Source: Ga0077536 sp943370145 (GTDB lineage: Bacteria; Pseudomonadota; Gammaproteobacteria; Ga0077536). Taken from it: a DNA stretch of 61,945 nt. The notes beneath the pieces are model-generated. The model did not search any database. It saw only the letters and a program-made list of their open reading frames with translations, and was not told the DNA's origin. A program made the translations under genes and the position numbers. How positions within the stretch are numbered: position 1 is the first letter of the stretch; every line of letters begins with the position of its first letter. Positions 16,981-27,829 of this stretch are shown here, in pieces. The stretch spans positions 1 to 61,945 of the forward strand of contig CALRPY020000025.1 in assembly GCA_943370145.1 (NCBI GenBank). Reading direction: 5' to 3'.

Positions 16981-17262
16981 TCAGTGATCTTCGTGGCGCG
17001 GCACACCTTCTTCGGCGGGCACGCCGGTATCGGGATCAATCCAGTCGGCGATGCCGAGTTCGGCTTCAGCCTCTTCCAGTGTTTCGCCGGTCTCCAGCGC
17101 CTCGTCGCCGCTGGCGCCCATGTCGCCGATCGCGGCGTCGAGGCTCGAGAAGGGGCCGAACTCTTCGCCGCTCCGCTTGGATTGCCAGTAATAGCCGTCG
17201 GGCCGCTCGAGGATGCGCGCATCGTCGAACTCGGGCAGCTTCAGTGATTTCTTGCCGGGCAT
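16981..17262 (-). CDS. Small acidic protein of unknown function
   Basis: The frame starting at ATG 17262 encodes 93 residues, with AGGAG properly spaced upstream. The product is very acidic, especially after residue 50 (DEALETGETLEEAEAELG), and has a short aromatic part (RPDGYYWQSKRSGEEFGPF). The second part of that stretch resembles small GYF- or DUF-type beta folds, but I cannot assign a family. It precedes the CDP-alcohol phosphatidyltransferase on the same strand with a 42-base gap, so it may be the first gene of that lipid operon. Confidence 0.65.
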   Translation of the reverse strand: MPGKKSLKLPEFDDARILERPDGYYWQSKRSGEEFGPFSSLDAAIGDMGASGDEALETGETLEEAEAELGIADWIDPDTGVPAEEGVPRHEDH

Positions 17263-17409
17263 CTTGCGCTCCTGTGTCCGTGCTTCGGGCCCGGGTTCGG
17301 CCGATCGACTACGCGATCGGATCGTCCCGACCCCTTGACAGTGAATCCCAAGCCGGACTTGCCGCACTTGACCTGGCGCAAGCGACCGCGCCGCACAGCG
17401 CCGGTGAAC

Positions 17410-19890
<2,481 letters not shown>

Positions 19891-19983
19891 GGGCGTTCTC
19901 CCCATCCGTTGCCGCCTTGGAAAGCTGCCGGTCCCCGCCGGCCTCGAGCCGCAGCCTGGCTTCCCGGAGGGCGGCAACTGCGT

Positions 19984-20397
19984 TCAGTGTCGCGTGGGCG
20001 CGGGCTGCTCTCTGGGCCGGGACGGCCCTGCGACCGGGCTGGCATGGTGCAGCACCATCCTCCAGGTCCCGTCGATGAGTCGGTAGACGTTCGTGGCAAT
20101 CACGGGCGCCACCGCCCCAGTCCCACCTGCCGGCCGGAAGCGCTCGTAGACTGTCGACACCACGACGTCCGGCGCCTGCACGCGGGCAATCGGTTCGAAG
20201 GTGAGCTCGAATGCATTCCCGCCGCCCAGGATGTCGCGCCAGCTGGCCATGATCGGATCGTAGCCGGTGATCGGGGCGCCCGCCGGGTGGATGCAGACCA
20301 CGTCGTGGCCGGGGGCCCAGATGGACCGCATCGCGTCGAGGTCGGTGGCGGCGAAGGCGGCGTAGAACGCCGCTTCGGCTGCTTCGGGAGAGTGCAT
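19984..20397 (-). CDS. SnoaL/DUF4440-like NTF2-fold protein
   Basis: The 137-residue protein fits the YybH/SnoaL-like group of NTF2 folds: an N-terminal helix with EAAEAAFYAAFAATDLDAM, the conserved IWAPGHDVVCIHP and ITGYDPIMASWRDIL, then beta strands ending with NVYRLIDGTWRMVLHHASP. Members range from ketosteroid-isomerase relatives to structural domains and seldom have a proven reaction. It begins eleven bases after the secreted glutaredoxin-like gene on the same strand and lies upstream of glgP, so the three may be cotranscribed. Confidence 0.75.
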   Translation of the reverse strand: MHSPEAAEAAFYAAFAATDLDAMRSIWAPGHDVVCIHPAGAPITGYDPIMASWRDILGGGNAFELTFEPIARVQAPDVVVSTVYERFRPAGGTGAVAPVIATNVYRLIDGTWRMVLHHASPVAGPSRPREQPAPTRH

Positions 20398-20408
20398 GTC
20401 GCGCCGCG

Positions 20409-20906
20409 TCAGTCCGCGGCGGCTGCGCTGTCGACCGCTTCGACCTGGACCGGGTAACCGGCCTCGTCCAGGGCGAGATCCAGCGCGGCGCGGCTGTAGC
20501 CGGTCAGGGTGCGGCTGCCGACGGCGACTGTCGGCACCGTGGTGCCGCTGGTCATCGCGCGCAACGCGGCCTGGTTCTCGACGTCCTCGCCGACGTCTTT
20601 TTCGGCATAGGGTATGCCGCGTTTTTTCAACTGGTTACGCACCAGGTCGCAGGCGTCGCAAGCCGGCACCGTGAACAGCACGACCGGGCTTTTCCTGGCC
20701 ACTTCAGCCAGTTGCTCGGCCCCCGTCCTGCGCGGCCCGCCGCGCAGATGCTTTTCCTGGACCTTCAGGGTGCCCGCCGGGCAGCGGTCGGAAAAGAACT
20801 CGTTGCCGTCCTTGTCCCTGCAGGTCACGACGGTCACCGCAAGGCTCGAGAAACTGGCGCACAGGGCCAGCGCGGCAAATGGGATGGCGAGCGGACTTGC
20901 GCGCAT
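20409..20906 (-). CDS. Secreted DUF4124-plus-glutaredoxin protein
   Basis: The 165-residue product starts with a signal peptide (hydrophobic core LAIPFAALALCASFSSLAV). A short DUF4124-like strand region follows (CRDKDGNEFFSDRCPAGT), and then a glutaredoxin domain with the redox motif C-D-A-C in FTVPACDACDLVRNQLKKRG, the cis-proline TVPTVAV, and GYSRAALDLAL. It should act in the periplasm as a thiol-disulfide exchanger. The ATG at 20906 has AGGAG upstream; two further upstream ATGs lack a good site. The partner protein is unknown. Confidence 0.82.
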   Translation of the reverse strand: MRASPLAIPFAALALCASFSSLAVTVVTCRDKDGNEFFSDRCPAGTLKVQEKHLRGGPRRTGAEQLAEVARKSPVVLFTVPACDACDLVRNQLKKRGIPYAEKDVGEDVENQAALRAMTSGTTVPTVAVGSRTLTGYSRAALDLALDEAGYPVQVEAVDSAAAAD

Positions 20907-21003
20907 GGCGGCGGTGACTCCTGTCGGCATTGAATTCGCCCCGGAGTATAGCACCGGCCCCGGGGCGGACTGGCGCGGGGTATTCAGCGTGGGGCCTCGC
21001 GCA

Positions 21004-21009
21004 TATACT
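21004..21009 (+). promoter_or_regulatory. Candidate -10 box upstream of tRNA-Leu
   Basis: TATACT occurs about 100 bases upstream of the tRNA-Leu gene, in the gap divergent from the glutaredoxin-like gene. The matching -35 (TATTCA at 20981-20986, 17-base spacer) is weak. Confidence 0.3.
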
Positions 21010-21110
21010 GTGGGGCTGCCGGGCCGTCTGGGCGTTGCGCGGGCCTTGCCAGCGCCGTTCCGGCCAGCCCAGACATCCTGACGATGCCTTGAACAAAGGC
21101 CGCAGACCTC

Positions 21111-21195
<85 letters not shown>

Positions 21196-21268
21196 TCGCG
21201 ACGCGCGCGGCGGATCGGCGTCGAACACACACATCTCGCTAGCCTCAATACAGACAGCCTAACCCCCT

Positions 21269-22603
21269 ATGCAGGTATCAATAGAAAATTCCGGAGTCCT
21301 CGAACGCCGCATGTCGGTTGCCCTGGACGAGCCCATGGTCGCGGACAAGATCAGAGAGCGTTTGCAGCAGATCGGCCGCTCCGCGCGGATCGACGGCTTC
21401 CGGCCTGGCAAGGCGCCGGCCAAGGTCATCGAACGCCAGTTCGGCCCACGCGTCCGCAATGAGGTGTTGGGCGAACTGCTGCGCAGCTCGTTCTCCGAGG
21501 CGCTGCAGGCGCATCAGCTCCGTCCCGTGGCCGATCCGGTCTTCGACCCCGTCGCCGCCGAGCCGGGCACCGGGCTGTCCTACACGGCCACCTTCGAAGT
21601 CTATCCCGAGATCGCGTTGAATCCGGTCGAGCAGCTCGCGCTGCAGCGCCCGGTGTGTGAAATCGGCGCGGCCGATGTCGACAAGATGATCGAAGTCCTG
21701 CGCCAGCAGCACGCGACCTGGGCGCCGGTCGAGCGTGTCGCTGCAGACGGGGACCAGCTGATCCTCGATTTCAAGGGGCGCCTGGACGGTGCCGAGTTCG
21801 AGCGCGGCAGCGCGACCGACTTTGAACTGGTTCTCGGTGCGGGGCGTATGATTGAAGGGTTCGAAGCGGGGCTCGCCGGCGCGACCGCAGGCGAACAGCG
21901 GACACTGTCGCTGACGTTCCCGGCCGACTACCCGGCCGCGGAACTCGCCGGCAAGCCGGTCGAGTTCGACGTCAGCGTCAAAACCGTCTCGGAGCGGGTC
22001 CTGCCGGCGCTCGACGATGCGTTCTTCGAGAAGTTCGGCATCACCGAGGGCGGCCTCGAAGCGTTCCGCAAGGAAGTCGAGGAGAACATGCGGCGCGAGC
22101 GCGACCGTGCGCTGCAACGTCGTTTCGCCACTCACGTGATGGAAGAGCTCAAGAGCGCCAACAACGTCGATCTGCCGAAGGCGATGGTGCAGAACGAGGC
22201 CCTCCGCATGCAGATGGAAGGCAAGCGCAACCTGATGATGCGTGGCATGGACGTTGAGAACATGCCCCTGCCCGGGCCGGAAGTCTTCGAGCCGCAGGCG
22301 CAGGAACGTGTCAAGCTTGGCCTCCTGATGGCCGAAATCATCAAGACCGCGGGCGTGACGGCTCAGCCGGCTAAGGTCCGCGCGATGGTCGAGAGCATGG
22401 CAGCCGGCTACGAGCAGCCGGAAGAACTGGTGAAGTGGTACTACTCCGATCCGCGGCGGCTCCAGGAGATCGAGGCGATGTGTCTCGAGGAGGAGGCAGT
22501 GGGTTGGATCGTGTCCAAAGCGAGCGTCACGGACGAGGCCATCTCGTTTGACGATCTTATGAATCCAAGGCAGACTGCGGCTCGGGATCGAGCGCAGGCC
22601 TAA
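21269..22603 (+). CDS. tig: Trigger factor
   Basis: Trigger factor is the ribosome-bound chaperone with peptidyl-prolyl isomerase activity. The 444-residue protein has the N-terminal ribosome-binding signature GFRPGKAPAKVIERQFG near residue 45, a central FKBP-like domain (GDQLILDFKGRLDGAEFERG near 160, LVLGAGRMIEGFEAGLAGA), and the helical C-terminal arms. The N-terminus MQVSIEN is standard, so the first ATG is accepted although no strong Shine-Dalgarno is seen. It opens the conserved tig-clpP-clpX-lon-hupB-ppiD block. Confidence 0.96.
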   Translation: MQVSIENSGVLERRMSVALDEPMVADKIRERLQQIGRSARIDGFRPGKAPAKVIERQFGPRVRNEVLGELLRSSFSEALQAHQLRPVADPVFDPVAAEPGTGLSYTATFEVYPEIALNPVEQLALQRPVCEIGAADVDKMIEVLRQQHATWAPVERVAADGDQLILDFKGRLDGAEFERGSATDFELVLGAGRMIEGFEAGLAGATAGEQRTLSLTFPADYPAAELAGKPVEFDVSVKTVSERVLPALDDAFFEKFGITEGGLEAFRKEVEENMRRERDRALQRRFATHVMEELKSANNVDLPKAMVQNEALRMQMEGKRNLMMRGMDVENMPLPGPEVFEPQAQERVKLGLLMAEIIKTAGVTAQPAKVRAMVESMAAGYEQPEELVKWYYSDPRRLQEIEAMCLEEEAVGWIVSKASVTDEAISFDDLMNPRQTAARDRAQA

Positions 22604-22628
22604 CACGGTCGAGAGACGGTTCCTTGAA

Positions 22629-23252
22629 ATGAAAATCGAAGAAACTCGGGCACTTAATTTGGTCCCCATGGTCGTCGAGCAGTCGGCCAGAGGGGAACGC
22701 GCATACGATATCTACTCGCGTCTGCTGAAGGAGCGGGTCATCTTTCTGGTGGGTCCGGTCGATGACCATGTGGCCAACCTGATCGTCGCACAGCTGCTGT
22801 TCCTCGAGTCCGAGAATCCGGACAAGGACATCCACCTGTACATCAACTCGCCCGGTGGCGTCGTGACCGCGGGACTCGCGATCTACGACACGATGCAGTT
22901 CATCAAACCGGACGTCAGCACCCTGTGCATCGGCCAGGCTGCCAGCATGGGGGCGCTGCTCCTCACGGCCGGCGCAGCCGGCAAGCGATTCTGCCTGCCG
23001 CACTCGCGGGTCATGATTCACCAGCCACTGGGGGGTTTCCAGGGGCAGGCGACTGACATCGACATCCACGCGCGCGAAATACTCAAGGCCCGTGACCGCC
23101 TCAACGAGATCCTGGCCCGCCACAGCGGCCAGACCGTCGAGAAGGTTGCCCAGGACACCGACCGCGACAACTTCATGAGCGCCGAGGACGCCCGGAACTA
23201 CGGGCTGATCGACGCAGTGCTGAGCAAGCGGGAATCGGTCAAAACAGCGTAG
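22629..23252 (+). CDS. clpP: ATP-dependent Clp protease proteolytic subunit
   Basis: ClpP forms the tetradecameric serine peptidase chamber used by ClpX. The 207-residue protein has the catalytic triad Ser106 (GQAASMGALL), His131 (SRVMIHQPLGG) and Asp180 (DTDRDNF). It starts 25 bases after tig and precedes clpX by 76 bases, the normal order. A short N-terminal propeptide is expected from the family. Confidence 0.97.
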   Translation: MKIEETRALNLVPMVVEQSARGERAYDIYSRLLKERVIFLVGPVDDHVANLIVAQLLFLESENPDKDIHLYINSPGGVVTAGLAIYDTMQFIKPDVSTLCIGQAASMGALLLTAGAAGKRFCLPHSRVMIHQPLGGFQGQATDIDIHAREILKARDRLNEILARHSGQTVEKVAQDTDRDNFMSAEDARNYGLIDAVLSKRESVKTA

Positions 23253-23328
23253 GCGGCGCGTTGAACCCAAGACGCAGCGCGCAGTCTCAAACCTACTCAG
23301 TTACTGAGCAATTGGTGAGGAATCGCCG

Positions 23329-24609
23329 ATGAGCGATGGCAAGAATTCCAAGGGTGGCGACAGCGATCGGCTGCTGTATTGCTCTTTCTGTGGCAAGAGC
23401 CAGCATGAAGTCCGCAAGCTGATCGCCGGCCCGTCCGTGTTCATCTGCGACGAATGTGTCGAGCTCTGCAACGACATCATTCGCGAAGAGATCCAGGACA
23501 AGACCGCGGGCGCCGGGGGCAGCAAGCTGCCCATCCCGCACGAGATCCGCAATATCCTCGACGAGTACGTGATCGGCCAGGCGCACGCGAAGAAGATCCT
23601 GGCGGTGGCGGTCTACAACCACTACAAGCGGCTGGAATCGCGCGTCAAGCAGGGCGACGTCGAGCTCGCGAAGAGCAACGTGCTGCTGATCGGCCCCACC
23701 GGCAGCGGCAAGACGCTGCTCGCGGAAACGCTCGCGCGCCTGCTCAACGTGCCGTTCACGATCGCCGACGCGACGACGCTGACCGAGGCGGGCTATGTCG
23801 GGGAAGATGTCGAGAACATCATCCAGAAGCTGCTGCAGAAGTGTGATTACGACGTCGAGAAGGCGCAGACCGGCATCGTCTACATCGACGAAATCGACAA
23901 GATTTCGCGCAAGAGCGACAACCCGTCGATCACCCGCGACGTCTCCGGTGAGGGCGTTCAGCAGGCGCTGCTGAAACTCATCGAAGGCACCGTGGCGTCG
24001 GTCCCGCCCCAGGGCGGCCGCAAGCATCCGCAGCAGGAGTTCCTGCAGGTCGACACCTCGAACATCCTGTTCATCTGCGGTGGCGCCTTCGCGGGTCTCG
24101 ACAAGATCATCCGCGATCGCTCGGAGAAGGGTGGCATCGGCTTTTCGGCCGAGGTCAAGAGCAAGGACGACCGCAAGACCACCGGCGAGATGCTCCACCA
24201 GGTCGAGCCTGAAGACCTCATCAAGTACGGCCTGATTCCCGAGTTCGTCGGGCGCCTGCCGGTGGTCGCCGTGCTCGATGAGCTGCACGAAGACCAGCTC
24301 GTCCAGATCCTGACCGAACCGCGCAACGCCCTGACCAAGCAGTACGGCAAGCTGTTCGAGATGGAAGGGTGCACCCTCGAGTTCCGCGAGGACGCACTGC
24401 GCGCCGTCGCCCGCAAGGCGGTGGAGCGCAAGACCGGTGCGCGTGGGTTGCGCTCCATCCTCGAGGCCAACCTGCTCGACACCATGTACGACCTGCCGTC
24501 GTTCAAGAACGTGTCGAAGGTCGTCGTCGACGAAGCCGCAATCAACGGCGAATCCAAGCCGCTGGTGATTTACGAAGGTGCCGACATGCCGAAGGCGGCT
24601 GCCGATTGA
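23329..24609 (+). CDS. clpX: ATP-dependent Clp protease ATP-binding subunit ClpX
   Basis: ClpX is the AAA+ unfoldase of ClpXP. In order, the 426 residues show the zinc-binding domain with four cysteines (CSFCGKSQHEV and CDECVELC), Walker A GPTGSGKT near residue 120, the pore loop EAGYVGEDVENII, Walker B IVYIDEIDKI, the ClpP-contacting loop GGIGFSAEV near residue 270, and GARGLRSILE in the C-terminal domain. GAGGA precedes the ATG. All functional motifs are intact. Confidence 0.97.
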   Translation: MSDGKNSKGGDSDRLLYCSFCGKSQHEVRKLIAGPSVFICDECVELCNDIIREEIQDKTAGAGGSKLPIPHEIRNILDEYVIGQAHAKKILAVAVYNHYKRLESRVKQGDVELAKSNVLLIGPTGSGKTLLAETLARLLNVPFTIADATTLTEAGYVGEDVENIIQKLLQKCDYDVEKAQTGIVYIDEIDKISRKSDNPSITRDVSGEGVQQALLKLIEGTVASVPPQGGRKHPQQEFLQVDTSNILFICGGAFAGLDKIIRDRSEKGGIGFSAEVKSKDDRKTTGEMLHQVEPEDLIKYGLIPEFVGRLPVVAVLDELHEDQLVQILTEPRNALTKQYGKLFEMEGCTLEFREDALRAVARKAVERKTGARGLRSILEANLLDTMYDLPSFKNVSKVVVDEAAINGESKPLVIYEGADMPKAAAD

Positions 24610-24650
24610 GCAGCCAGTCGCGGGTGCCCGTAATCCGTCGACGCCATGAA

Positions 24651-24671
24651 CCGGCCGGGATCCCCGGCCGG
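24651..24671 (+). terminator. GC hairpin downstream of clpX
   Basis: Nine-base perfect arms (24651-24659 and 24663-24671) with a three-base loop lie about 40 bases after the clpX stop, in the 151-base gap before lon. There is no T-run, so it may attenuate or stabilise rather than fully terminate. Confidence 0.35.
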
Positions 24672-24760
24672 CCTCACGCACACCCCTTCTCACTGATCTG
24701 CGGGCAGGCCCCCACGCCGCCTGGCGTGTCGCCGCGTCGCCCGCTCGAGGAACTCTCACG

Positions 24761-27157
24761 ATGAGCGAACAATCCAGCATGTTGCCGGTGCTGCCCTTGC
24801 GGGATGTGGTGGTCTACCCGCACATGGTCATTCCGCTGTTCGTCGGGCGCGACAAGTCAATCAAGGCGCTCGAGCGCGCGATGGACGAAACCAAGCAGAT
24901 CCTGCTGGTTGCGCAGAAGAGCGCCGCGGACGACAACCCGAGTCCCGAGGACATCCACGCGATCGGGACCATTTCGAACATCCTGCAGCTCCTGCGCCTG
25001 CCCGATGGCACGATCAAGGTGCTGGTGGAGGGGGTGCAGCGGGCGCGTATCGTCCAGTTCGAGGACCTCGGCCACATGTACGCCGCCGAGACCGAAGCGC
25101 TGGAACCCGAGCCGATTCCCGCACGCGAGGGCGAGGTGCTGTCGCGTTCACTGCTGAACCAGTTCGACCAGTACGTGAAGCTCAACAAGAAGGTGCCGCC
25201 GGAGATCATCTCCTCGCTGTCCAGCATCGACGATCCGTCCCGTCTCGCCGACACGATCGCCGCGCACATGTCGATCAAGCTGCAGGACAAGCAGCGCATT
25301 CTCGAGATGGTCGACCTGCGCGAGCGCCTCGACCAGCTGATCGTGCTGATGGAGACCGAGATCGATCTCCTGCAGGTCGAGAAGCGGCTGCGCGGCCGCG
25401 TGAAGAAGCAGATGGAAAAGAGCCAGCGCGAGTACTACCTGAATGAGCAGATGAAGGCCATTCAGAACGAGCTCGGCGAACTCGAGGACGGCGTCAACGA
25501 ATTCGACGAACTCGCGAAGCGCATCAAGCGCTCGGGCATGCACAAGGAAGCCCGCACGAAGGCCGAAGCCGAGCTGAAGAAGCTGCGCATGATGTCACCG
25601 ATGTCCGCCGAGGCGACGGTCGTGCGCAATTACATCGACTGGATGCTGAACGTGCCGTGGAAGGCGCGCTCCAAGATCAGCAGTGACATCAACAACGCGG
25701 AGTCGATTCTCGACGAGGATCACTACGGGCTCGAGAAGGTCAAGGAACGCATCCTCGAATACCTCGCCGTGCAGCAGCGGGTGAAGAAGATGAAGGGGCC
25801 CATCCTGTGCCTCGTCGGCCCGCCGGGCGTTGGCAAGACCTCGCTGGGCCGCTCGATCGCGCGGGCCACGAATCGCAAGTTCGTGCGCATGTCGCTGGGC
25901 GGGGTGCGTGACGAAGCCGAGATCCGCGGCCACCGCCGTACCTATGTCGGCTCGCTGCCGGGCAAGATCCTGCAGAACATGGCGAAGGTGGGCACGCGCA
26001 ACCCGCTCGTGCTGCTGGACGAGGTCGACAAGATGGCGATGGACTTCCGGGGCGACCCGGCGGCCGCGCTACTCGAGGTGCTGGACCCCGAGCAGAATTC
26101 GACCTTCAACGACCACTACCTCGAGGTCGACTACGACCTGTCCGACGTGATGTTCGTGACGACTGCGAACAGTCTCAACATCCCGGCGCCGCTGCTCGAC
26201 CGCATGGAGGTCATCCGTCTCGCCGGCTACACCGAGGACGAGAAGGTCAGCATCGCGCAGAAATACCTGTTGCCGAAGCAGATCGAGGCCAATGGGCTGA
26301 AGGACACCGAAATCCAGTTCACCGAAGCGGCGCTGCGCGACATCATCCGCTACTACACGCGTGAGGCCGGCGTGCGCAATCTCGAACGCGAGATCGCGAA
26401 CGTGTGCCGCAAGGTCGTGAAGCAGGTGTCGCAGAAGCCCACGGAGAAAAGCGCGTCCATCACGCCCAAGACGCTCGAGAAATACCTCGGCGTGAAGAAG
26501 TTCCGCTTCGGTCTCGCGGAAGATGAAGACCGCATCGGCCAGGTGACCGGACTTGCGTGGACCGAGGTCGGCGGAGATCTGCTGACGATCGAAGCCGTCA
26601 TCGTGCCCGGCAAGGGCAAGGAAACCTACACGGGGCGCCTCGGCGACGTCATGCAGGAATCCATCAAGGCGGCGATGACGGTGGTGCGCAGCCGCGCGCA
26701 GTCGCTCGGTATCAAGCCGGATTTCTACCAGTCGGTCGACGTGCACTTCCACGTGCCCGAGGGCGCAACGCCGAAGGACGGCCCCAGCGCGGGTGTCGGC
26801 ATGTGCACGGCCCTGGTGTCCGCGCTGACCGGCATTCCGGTGCACGCGGACGTCGCGATGACGGGTGAAATCACCCTGCGTGGCGAGGTCCTGCCGATCG
26901 GGGGGCTCAAGGAAAAGCTGCTCGCCGCGTTGCGTGGCGGCATCAAGATCGTGGCGATCCCGCGTGACAACGAGCGCGAACTGAAGGAGATACCGGCGAA
27001 CATCAAGCAGGGACTCGACATCAGGCCCGTGCGCTGGATCGACGAAGTCCTGACGATCGCCCTGCAACGCATGCCGGAGCCGCTGACCGCCCCTTACGAG
27101 GCGCCGGCGCCAGCGGCGGACGAGGCGGCAGGCGACCAGGGGCTTCGCGCGCACTAG
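24761..27157 (+). CDS. lon: ATP-dependent protease Lon
   Basis: Lon degrades misfolded and regulatory proteins in the cytoplasm. The 798-residue protein has the N-terminal substrate-binding domain (LPVLPLRDVVVYPHMVIPLF), a coiled-coil middle, Walker A GPPGVGKTS near residue 355, Walker B PLVLLDEVDKM, and the C-terminal protease domain with the Ser676-Lys719 dyad (DGPSAGVGM and PIGGLKEKLL). GAGGAA lies upstream of the ATG at normal spacing. It sits between clpX and hupB as in most gammaproteobacteria. Confidence 0.97.
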   Translation: MSEQSSMLPVLPLRDVVVYPHMVIPLFVGRDKSIKALERAMDETKQILLVAQKSAADDNPSPEDIHAIGTISNILQLLRLPDGTIKVLVEGVQRARIVQFEDLGHMYAAETEALEPEPIPAREGEVLSRSLLNQFDQYVKLNKKVPPEIISSLSSIDDPSRLADTIAAHMSIKLQDKQRILEMVDLRERLDQLIVLMETEIDLLQVEKRLRGRVKKQMEKSQREYYLNEQMKAIQNELGELEDGVNEFDELAKRIKRSGMHKEARTKAEAELKKLRMMSPMSAEATVVRNYIDWMLNVPWKARSKISSDINNAESILDEDHYGLEKVKERILEYLAVQQRVKKMKGPILCLVGPPGVGKTSLGRSIARATNRKFVRMSLGGVRDEAEIRGHRRTYVGSLPGKILQNMAKVGTRNPLVLLDEVDKMAMDFRGDPAAALLEVLDPEQNSTFNDHYLEVDYDLSDVMFVTTANSLNIPAPLLDRMEVIRLAGYTEDEKVSIAQKYLLPKQIEANGLKDTEIQFTEAALRDIIRYYTREAGVRNLEREIANVCRKVVKQVSQKPTEKSASITPKTLEKYLGVKKFRFGLAEDEDRIGQVTGLAWTEVGGDLLTIEAVIVPGKGKETYTGRLGDVMQESIKAAMTVVRSRAQSLGIKPDFYQSVDVHFHVPEGATPKDGPSAGVGMCTALVSALTGIPVHADVAMTGEITLRGEVLPIGGLKEKLLAALRGGIKIVAIPRDNERELKEIPANIKQGLDIRPVRWIDEVLTIALQRMPEPLTAPYEAPAPAADEAAGDQGLRAH

Positions 27158-27243
27158 CCGCCAAAATAGGCGAGACTATGCCCCACGCCGTCGTGCATGC
27201 GGCGCGGGGCGCCATTCATCAAGAAGTCGGGCAGGGGGAAAGC

Positions 27244-27516
27244 ATGAACAAGGCTGATTTGATCGACGCGGTCGCCGAGGCGGCGGATATCTCGAAGATG
27301 TCGGCGACGCGCGCGCTGGAGGGGGCGCTGGAAGCCATTGCCAAGGCACTGAAAAACGGGGACACGGTCTCGCTCGTGGGCTTCGGCACCTTCCAGGTGA
27401 AGGCGCGTCCGGCGCGCACGGGCCGCAATCCGAAGACCGGCGAAGCGATCGAAATCGCCGCCGCGAAAGTTCCTGCATTTAAGGCTGGCAAAGGACTAAA
27501 AGACGCGTTAAATTAG
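27244..27516 (+). CDS. hupB: DNA-binding protein HU-beta
   Basis: HU is a small nucleoid protein that bends DNA without strong sequence preference. The 90-residue frame starts at the ATG at 27244 with GGGGGAAA upstream (a longer frame to 27178 has no support). MNKADLIDAVAEAADISK, VGFGTFQVKARPARTGRNP and the arm motif RNPKTGEAIEI are diagnostic. It follows lon and precedes two tRNA genes. Confidence 0.96.
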   Translation: MNKADLIDAVAEAADISKMSATRALEGALEAIAKALKNGDTVSLVGFGTFQVKARPARTGRNPKTGEAIEIAAAKVPAFKAGKGLKDALN

Positions 27517-27526
27517 CGCCCCCTTC

Positions 27527-27602
27527 GGGTGCTTAGCTCAGCCGGGAGAGCGTCGCCCTTACAAGGCGAAGGTCGTGGGTTCGATCCCCTCAGCACCCAC
27601 CA
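27527..27602 (+). tRNA. tRNA-Val (anticodon TAC)
   Basis: Acceptor arms GGGTGCT and AGCACCC with encoded ACCA; anticodon stem TCGCC/GGCGA around loop CTTACAA. It starts ten bases after the hupB stop. Confidence 0.95.
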
Positions 27603-27614
27603 GAGAAGGTCATT

Positions 27615-27691
27615 GGAGTGGTAGTTCAGTTGGTTAGAATACCGGCCTGTCACGCCGGGGGTCGCGGGTTCGAGCCCCGTCCACTCCGCCA
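27615..27691 (+). tRNA. tRNA-Asp (anticodon GTC)
   Basis: Acceptor arms GGAGTGG and CCACTCC, discriminator G and encoded CCA; the anticodon loop reads CTGTCAC. It follows tRNA-Val after twelve bases and is closed by a strong terminator. Confidence 0.95.
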
Positions 27692-27702
27692 AACCAAGCA
27701 AG

Positions 27703-27741
27703 CAGGGCGCCGCGTGATGAACGCAGCGCCCTGTTTTTTTT
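27703..27741 (+). terminator. Rho-independent terminator after tRNA-Asp
   Basis: Eight-base arms CAGGGCGC (27703-27710) and GCGCCCTG (27726-27733) are followed immediately by eight T residues (27734-27741). This is the clearest intrinsic terminator in the window. Confidence 0.88.
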
Positions 27742-27829
27742 GTGGCATACCTGTCGACCGCAGTGAATCGGGCAGCTCCCGCGCGTCTGTCCGTGGCCGC
27801 GCGACAGGAGGCTGTTGAGGTCGACCCGG

